Made by a program: the position numbers and the translations under genes. Positions 59,088-64,000 of a stretch of DNA of 64,000 nucleotides are shown here, one piece after another (position 1 is the first letter of the stretch; each line of letters starts with the position of its first letter). The notes below the pieces were generated by a model. That model was not told the DNA's origin. It did not search any database and worked only from the letters and a program-made list of their open reading frames with translations. Source of the DNA: Paraconexibacter algicola (GTDB taxonomy: Bacteria; Actinomycetota; Thermoleophilia; Solirubrobacterales; Solirubrobacteraceae); assembly GCF_003044185.1 (NCBI RefSeq), contig NZ_PYYB01000001.1, positions 1,364,001 to 1,428,000 of the forward strand. The letters are read 5' to 3'.

Positions 59088-60254
59088 ATGCCTTCCCGCG
59101 AAGCCGTCATGGAGTCCCTCGGCGCCGTCATCGACCCCGAGCTGCGCGAGGACATCGTCACGCTCGGCATGGTCCGCAGCGTCGAGATCGACGACGCGAC
59201 GGGCGCCGTCGCGGTGACCGTCTCGCTGACCACGCCGGGCTGCCCGATCAAGAACCAGTTCCAGACCGAGGTCGCCCGCGTCGTCGGCGAGCTCGAGGGC
59301 GTCACCGCCGTCGACGTCGCGTTCGACGTCCTCTCCGACCAGGAGAAGGGGGAGCTGCAGCGCAAGCTCGGCCGCGGCACGCTGCCCGCCGGCGCGCTCG
59401 CCCAGGTGCAGAACGTCATCTGCGTCGGCTCCGGCAAGGGCGGCGTCGGCAAGTCGTCGATGACCGCGAACCTCGCGGCCGCGCTCGTCGCCGACGGCAA
59501 GACCGTCGGCATCCTCGACGCCGACGTGTGGGGCTACTCGATCCCCCGCATGTTCGGGCTCGGCGGCCAGCGCCCGCCCGTCAGCGCCGCGCGCAAGATC
59601 GTCCCGATGGAGGCCGGCGGCGTGAAGGTCATGTCGATCGGCTTCTTCGTGCAGGAGGACAGCGCCGTCGTGTGGCGTGGCCCGATGCTCCACAAGGCGC
59701 TCACGCAGTTCCTCGAGGACGTCGAGTGGGGCGCCCTGGACTACCTGCTCGTGGACCTGCCCCCGGGGACCGGTGACGTCTCGATGACGCTCAGCCAGCT
59801 GCTCCCGCAGGCCAAGTTCCTGCTCGTCACGACCCCGCAGCCGACCGCGCAGAAGGTCGCGCGGCGCTCCGCCGAGATGGCCCACAAGGTCAACATGGAG
59901 GTCGCGGGCGTGATCGAGAACATGAGCGGCTTCACGACCCCGTCGGGCGAGCGCTACGCGATCTTCGACGAGGGTGGCGGACAGGAGCTCGCCGACGAGC
60001 TCGACGTGCCGCTGCTCGGCAAGGTGCCGCTCACGATGCCGCTGCGCGAGCAGGCCGACGCGGGCGTGCCGGTCGTCGCCTCCGACCCGGACGACCCCGC
60101 CTCGCAGGCCGTCCGCCGGGCCGCGCGCGGCCTCATCGCGCTGACCCCGGCGCCGCTGCCGCTCGCGACCGCGGGCGCCCCGGCGCCCGCCTCGCCGCTG
60201 GACGTCATCCCGCCGTCGCCGCCGGCGTCCGGGATGTCGCTCCCGATGGCCTGA
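59088..60254 (+). CDS. mrp: Mrp/ApbC-type Fe-S cluster carrier ATPase
   Basis: 388 residues. N-terminal MIP18/DUF59 domain (about 1-95, with V-I-D-P-E-L and T-T-P-G-C-P), then the deviant Walker A G-K-G-G-V-G-K-S (116-123), D-A-D-V-W-G-Y and D-L-P-P-G-T-G-D segments. Loads Fe-S clusters onto apoproteins. The C-terminal ~40 residues are a Pro/Ala tail. In the usual actinobacterial protein a C-x-x-C is found near the C-terminus; here I see no such pair, so cluster binding by this motif is uncertain. Confidence 0.92.
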   Translation: MPSREAVMESLGAVIDPELREDIVTLGMVRSVEIDDATGAVAVTVSLTTPGCPIKNQFQTEVARVVGELEGVTAVDVAFDVLSDQEKGELQRKLGRGTLPAGALAQVQNVICVGSGKGGVGKSSMTANLAAALVADGKTVGILDADVWGYSIPRMFGLGGQRPPVSAARKIVPMEAGGVKVMSIGFFVQEDSAVVWRGPMLHKALTQFLEDVEWGALDYLLVDLPPGTGDVSMTLSQLLPQAKFLLVTTPQPTAQKVARRSAEMAHKVNMEVAGVIENMSGFTTPSGERYAIFDEGGGQELADELDVPLLGKVPLTMPLREQADAGVPVVASDPDDPASQAVRRAARGLIALTPAPLPLATAGAPAPASPLDVIPPSPPASGMSLPMA

Positions 60255-60499
60255 GCGCCCGTCCGGCGCACCCTGGAGGTCCACGGCCGGCGCGCGGGCG
60301 CCGACCCGCGCGCGGTCGGCGTGGGGCAGATCGGGCGCCCACCGGCCCGCCGAGGGTGCATCCCGCGCGTCGGTCGTCCGTCCACGGGTGGCGGGAAATA
60401 CCCACGCGGCGTTCGGCCTGGCGGGCGGTGCGGTGCTAGGTTCGCCGCCGTCACGCGACCGGGGGCGGTCGCGGCTTCACACCTCTTGGGGGATCCCGC
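60255..60499. other. Intergenic stretch before the kelch protein gene
   Basis: 245 bases without a gene. TAGGTT at 60437-60442 is a possible promoter hexamer without a matching -35. A GGGGGA ribosome-binding site (60487-60492) precedes the ATG. Nothing else stands out. Confidence 0.4.
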
Positions 60500-63400
60500 A
60501 TGGACTCGACCCGGACTCCGGGCCCGGTCGTCGGCGCGCTGCCGCGCCCGCGACCGATCATCGCCACACTCATCGCGCTCGTCGTGCTGCTCGTCGCACC
60601 CGCGGCCGTGCAGGCCGCGCAGGGCTGGCAGACGACCACGACCGCGCCGATGAGCACGGCCCGGTCGTACCACGTCCAGACGACGCTCGGTGACGGCCGT
60701 GTCCTCGTCGCGGGCGGGATCGACAGCGCCGCGGCGAGCGGCGGCGAGGTCTACGACCCCGCGACCAACCAGTGGACGGCCACCGGACCGCTCGCCGCGT
60801 CGCGCTACGGCGCCGCGTCGATCCTCCTCGGCACCGGTCCGACCGCGAAGGTCCTGGTGGTCGGCGGGCGTCAGCCGGGATCCGGCACGTCGCGCGCCAG
60901 CGCCGAGCTCTACGACCCGGCGACGAACGCCTGGACCGCGACGCCGACCGTCCCGCACGCCCACGGCGACCCGATCCTCATCCCGCTCTCCGCCACGCGG
61001 ATCATGGCCATCAGCGCCGCGGGCGTCGACGTCTACGACACGACCCTCGGCACCTGGGACGACGCGGGCACCCCGCCCGCCGCGGCCGCCCTCACCGAGC
61101 TGGGCGCGGTCAAGCTGCAGAACGGCAAGGTGCTCGTCTACGGCGGATCGGAGTTCACCCCGCCCTTCTTCTCCACGGTCAAGGACACGGCGCACGTCTT
61201 CACCCCGCCGACCGACCCCAACGACACGGGCAGCTGGGCCCTCGTGCCCAACGGCATGGTCGTCGCCCGCAGCCGCGCGCCGGGCACGCTGCTGAACGAC
61301 GGCCGCGTGTTCATCTCCGGCGGCTACAGCGGCGAGTCGCTCGGCGGTCGGCGGCAGTCGACCGAGATCTACGACCCCGCCACCAACAGCTTCACGGCCG
61401 GTCCGAGCCTCGGCAGCCTGCGCCACCTCCACACGCAGACGCTCCTCTCCGACGGCTCCGTGCTCGTCGCCGGCGGCCAGACGGACAACAACAACACCTC
61501 CCTGTCCTCGTCCGACCTCTACACCCCGGCGACCGGCGCCATCGGGACGATCGCCTCGGGCGGCACGATGAACGGGCCGCGCCAGGCGCACGGCGTCTCG
61601 GCGCTCCCCGGCGGCAAGCTGCTCCTCACGGGCGGCACCGGCAACGGCTCGACCAACAGCTCCACCGAGGTCTACCAGGACGGCTCGCCGCCGACCGCGA
61701 CGCTCACCGCCCCGGCCGACGGCGCGGTCTTCACCCGCGACCAGGTCGTCACGTCGAGCTTCGCCTGCGCGTCGACCACGTCGACGATCGCGTCCGGCGG
61801 TTGCGCGCTCGTCGTCGCCCACTCCTCCGGCACGCCGACCGTCACGCAGACCACCAGCGGCGGTGCCCTGCCGACCGCGGTGGCCGGCGACTACAGCGCC
61901 ACGCTCACCGCGACCGACGCCAACGGGCTGACCGCGACGACGACCGCCGACTACGCGGTCGCGGCGCCGCCGACCGCGACGATCACCGCCCCGGCGGGCG
62001 AGACCGTCGCGCTCGACGCCACGCTCACGGCGGACTTCGCCTGCGCCGCGGACACCGCGACGACGCTCGCCACCACCGGCGGCTGCGTCGCCAGCGTGTC
62101 CGGCCCGACCGTGACCGCCACCGCGGTCGCCGACGGGGACACGCTGCCCACCGCCGCGGCCGGCACCTACACGCTGACCGTGACCGCGACCGACGCGCTC
62201 GGCCAGACCACCACCGAGACGGCCACGTACACGGCGACCGACGGCCCGGCGGTCCAGCTGACCTCCCCGGCCCCGAACGCGGTGTTCGCGCGCAACCAGG
62301 CCGCGACCCTCACGTACACCTGCACCGCGGCGGCCACGGCGGTCGTCAGCTGCGGCGCGACGGTCACCCCGCCCGGCGGATCGGCCACGCCGCTGCCGTC
62401 CGGCAGCGCGCTCCCGACGACGGTCGAGGGCGTCCACGCCGTCGAGGTCCTGTCCACCGACACGCTCGGCCAGGTCAGCACCGTCACCCGCACCTACCGC
62501 GTGGTCGCCCCGCCGACCGCGACGATCACCGCGCCGACGAACGACCTGCTCCTGAAGAGCGGGGCGGGCGCCGTCGCCGAGTTCGCGTGCGCGTCGGCGA
62601 CGTCGACGATCGCCTCGTGCGTCGCCCGGCTGACCAACCCGGCCGGCACCGAGACGACGGTCGCCCCCGGGGCCGCGCTGCCCACGGTCGTCGCCGGTCG
62701 CTACACGCTGCGGCTCACCGCGACCGACGCGGTCGGCCAGACCGCGAGCGCGACCGTCGCGTACACGGTGGCGGCGCCGCCGACCGTGCGGATCGACGCG
62801 CCCGCCGAGCGGGCCGCGTTCCAGCCCGGTGACCGCGCGACCGCCTCGTTCGCGTGCGCGTCGGCGGCCTCGACCGTCAGCTCGTGCGCCGCGAAGGTCC
62901 AGCCGCCCTCCGGTGACCTCGTCACGGTGGAGAACGGCGGCGCGCTGCCGACCGGGACCGCCGGGACCTACACGATCGTGGCCACCGCGACCGACGCCCT
63001 CGGGCAGACGAGCACCACCTCGCGGCAGTACCTCGTCGCGGTCTGCGAGAAGCGCGTCGCGTTCGGCCTCGTCGAGATCACCACGAACGACTGCTTCGCC
63101 CGCTCCGGCAGCGAGGCCGTGCCGCGCTACGAGACCACCTCGGCGGTGACGGTCAACGGCGTGCCGCTGCCGGCGCCGCCGTCCGGTCAGCGGTTCACCG
63201 CGATCGCCCCGTCCCAGGGACGCCCGGGGGGCCGCATCCAGCTGTCGGGCGCCTCGATCAAGGTCGGCTCGCTGACCGTCTACAACGGCGACATCGGCTG
63301 GGACCTCCCCGCCGGTGGCGAGGGCGACGAGAAGAAGGTCGCCACCCTCGCGGTGCCCACCGGGACGACGTTCCAGGGCCTCAAGGTCCCCGGCTCGGCC

Positions 63401-64000
63401 GACATCCGCTTCGGCCTGCGCGGCGGCACCTACTACTCGGTCTTCACGCTGAACATCGGCCTGCCCGAGCAGTTCACCACGATGCCCGGCGGCGGGGGCG
63501 GCAGCCAGGGCGTCACCGGGCAGGGCTCGATCCGCGTCGACCGCAACGGCGTCCGCTACGACGGCATGATGCTCCACGTCCGGGACATCTACCTGGGCAA
63601 GCTCAAGGTCGATGAGGCGTGCCTCTCGTTCGTGCCCGCCGGCTCGAGCCAGGCAGTCGCCCCGTGCCCGGCCCCCGAGCTCAACGGGGAGCCGTACATC
63701 GAGTGCCCCACCGACTCGAACACGGCCCGCTGGAACGGCAACGCGAAGATCACCCTCCCCACGGAGGCGGAGACCGAGCTCGCGATCTTCGGCGGCCTCG
63801 CCGACGGTCAGGTGTCGAGCTTCGGCGGCTTCGTCAACAACCTCGGCACGAGCGTCCCGCTCGCGACCGGCGTGTACCTGAACCAGATCGGGGTCGGCCT
63901 CTGCCTCAAGCCGCCGCCCTTCAAGCTCAAGGGCTCGGTCGGCGTCTCGATCCTGCCCGCGGGCAAGAAGGACACGATCGCGCTCAACGGCGCCTTCACG
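60500..64000 (+). CDS. Secreted kelch-propeller plus Ig-repeat protein (partial, 3' end outside window)
   Basis: 1167 codons in frame to the window edge. Signal peptide with core about 21-36 and V-Q-A-A cleavage. Six kelch repeats follow (about 40-390; pattern V-L-V-A-G-G ... E-V-Y-D-P-A-T-N-x-W-T), which should close a galactose-oxidase-like beta-propeller. Then five Ig-like repeats of 85-95 residues starting near residue 397, each opening P-P-T-A-T-x-T-A-P and closing T-A-T-D-A-x-G-Q-T, with a conserved F-A-C-A cysteine. A C-terminal beta domain follows and runs off the end. No copper-radical catalytic residues are obvious. Probably a long extracellular binding protein. Confidence 0.85.
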   Translation, partial: MDSTRTPGPVVGALPRPRPIIATLIALVVLLVAPAAVQAAQGWQTTTTAPMSTARSYHVQTTLGDGRVLVAGGIDSAAASGGEVYDPATNQWTATGPLAASRYGAASILLGTGPTAKVLVVGGRQPGSGTSRASAELYDPATNAWTATPTVPHAHGDPILIPLSATRIMAISAAGVDVYDTTLGTWDDAGTPPAAAALTELGAVKLQNGKVLVYGGSEFTPPFFSTVKDTAHVFTPPTDPNDTGSWALVPNGMVVARSRAPGTLLNDGRVFISGGYSGESLGGRRQSTEIYDPATNSFTAGPSLGSLRHLHTQTLLSDGSVLVAGGQTDNNNTSLSSSDLYTPATGAIGTIASGGTMNGPRQAHGVSALPGGKLLLTGGTGNGSTNSSTEVYQDGSPPTATLTAPADGAVFTRDQVVTSSFACASTTSTIASGGCALVVAHSSGTPTVTQTTSGGALPTAVAGDYSATLTATDANGLTATTTADYAVAAPPTATITAPAGETVALDATLTADFACAADTATTLATTGGCVASVSGPTVTATAVADGDTLPTAAAGTYTLTVTATDALGQTTTETATYTATDGPAVQLTSPAPNAVFARNQAATLTYTCTAAATAVVSCGATVTPPGGSATPLPSGSALPTTVEGVHAVEVLSTDTLGQVSTVTRTYRVVAPPTATITAPTNDLLLKSGAGAVAEFACASATSTIASCVARLTNPAGTETTVAPGAALPTVVAGRYTLRLTATDAVGQTASATVAYTVAAPPTVRIDAPAERAAFQPGDRATASFACASAASTVSSCAAKVQPPSGDLVTVENGGALPTGTAGTYTIVATATDALGQTSTTSRQYLVAVCEKRVAFGLVEITTNDCFARSGSEAVPRYETTSAVTVNGVPLPAPPSGQRFTAIAPSQGRPGGRIQLSGASIKVGSLTVYNGDIGWDLPAGGEGDEKKVATLAVPTGTTFQGLKVPGSADIRFGLRGGTYYSVFTLNIGLPEQFTTMPGGGGGSQGVTGQGSIRVDRNGVRYDGMMLHVRDIYLGKLKVDEACLSFVPAGSSQAVAPCPAPELNGEPYIECPTDSNTARWNGNAKITLPTEAETELAIFGGLADGQVSSFGGFVNNLGTSVPLATGVYLNQIGVGLCLKPPPFKLKGSVGVSILPAGKKDTIALNGAFT
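61688..63035 (+). repeat. Five tandem Ig-like coding repeats of about 265-280 bp
   Basis: Repeat starts near 61688, 61970, 62246, 62510 and 62775. Each encodes an opening P-P-T-A-x-I-T-A-P strand, a Cys-containing strand and a closing T-Y-T-L-x-x-T-A-T-D strand. The DNA is diverged, so this is an old internal duplication. Confidence 0.75.

Overview
The window is very G+C-rich (about three quarters G+C by eye), densely packed, and uses many GTG starts. Its gene content points to a high-GC actinobacterium. The mix of a DUF3107-like protein, a polyprenol-phosphate mannosyltransferase, a DUF2342 metalloprotease, a PAC2 protein, SpoIID- and SpoIIM-type proteins and many large secreted Thr/Pro-linker proteins suggests class Thermoleophilia (Solirubrobacterales-like: Conexibacter, Patulibacter or Solirubrobacter relatives). 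This placement is inference; no rRNA or tRNA gene is present. Most of the window is ordinary chromosome. I see no prophage, transposase, CRISPR array or biosynthetic gene cluster.

Layout. 1-10.9 kb: the end of a secreted protein, a short FtsH-like protease, a minus-strand lipid-kinase / phospholipase-D / NudC operon, a plus-strand operon (61-aa protein, methylmalonyl-CoA epimerase, DUF3107-like protein, PAP2 phosphatase, YchF), a two-receiver diguanylate cyclase, and a cytochrome P450 overlapping it tail to tail. 10.9-25 kb: an envelope and secretion region with a 1135-aa secreted protein, two exported family-2 glycoside hydrolases, a SpoIID-type protein, a 5'-3' exonuclease, a MaoC hydratase, succinate-semialdehyde dehydrogenase and fumarase. 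25-27.8 kb: a lipoprotein, an alpha/beta-hydrolase that has lost its catalytic residues, and a MATE transporter.

27.8-34.8 kb is the least ordinary stretch, an island of regulators. It holds two stand-alone BldC/MerR-type helix-turn-helix proteins, an orphan MmyB-type ligand-binding-domain fragment, a membrane HD-GYP protein coupled to an MFS exporter, two CarH-like MerR regulators with eroded B12-binding motifs flanking a zinc-ribbon/PAS protein, and a MarR regulator. Four genes or operons in it are preceded by a shared TGCACA/TGTGCA element with roughly 10-11 bp spaced direct repeats, and a fifth carries a weak version. This is the best candidate here for an undescribed regulatory circuit.

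34.8-64 kb: ileS, an alkyltransferase-like protein, thioredoxin, SpoIIM-like and polyprenol mannosyltransferase genes, PolX, a glycosyltransferase, trehalose-phosphatase, a TauE/SafE exporter split into two half-genes, a methyltransferase, a thioesterase, a DUF4394 secreted protein, an ACT-domain protein, a YhaM-like nuclease, a PAC2 protein, a UvrD helicase fused to an AddB-type nuclease, an inositol-phosphatase-like enzyme, a DUF2342 protein, an H1-like coiled-coil protein, Mrp/ApbC, and a kelch plus Ig-repeat secreted protein running off the end.

A recurring regulatory grammar is visible: a TANNNT hexamer 6-10 nt in front of the start codon, as expected for leaderless transcripts. In five divergent gene pairs the two opposing hexamers overlap inside an 18-25 bp intergenic gap. 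Strong stem-loops separate several convergent pairs, and one convergent junction carries a four-tract GGGG quadruplex motif.
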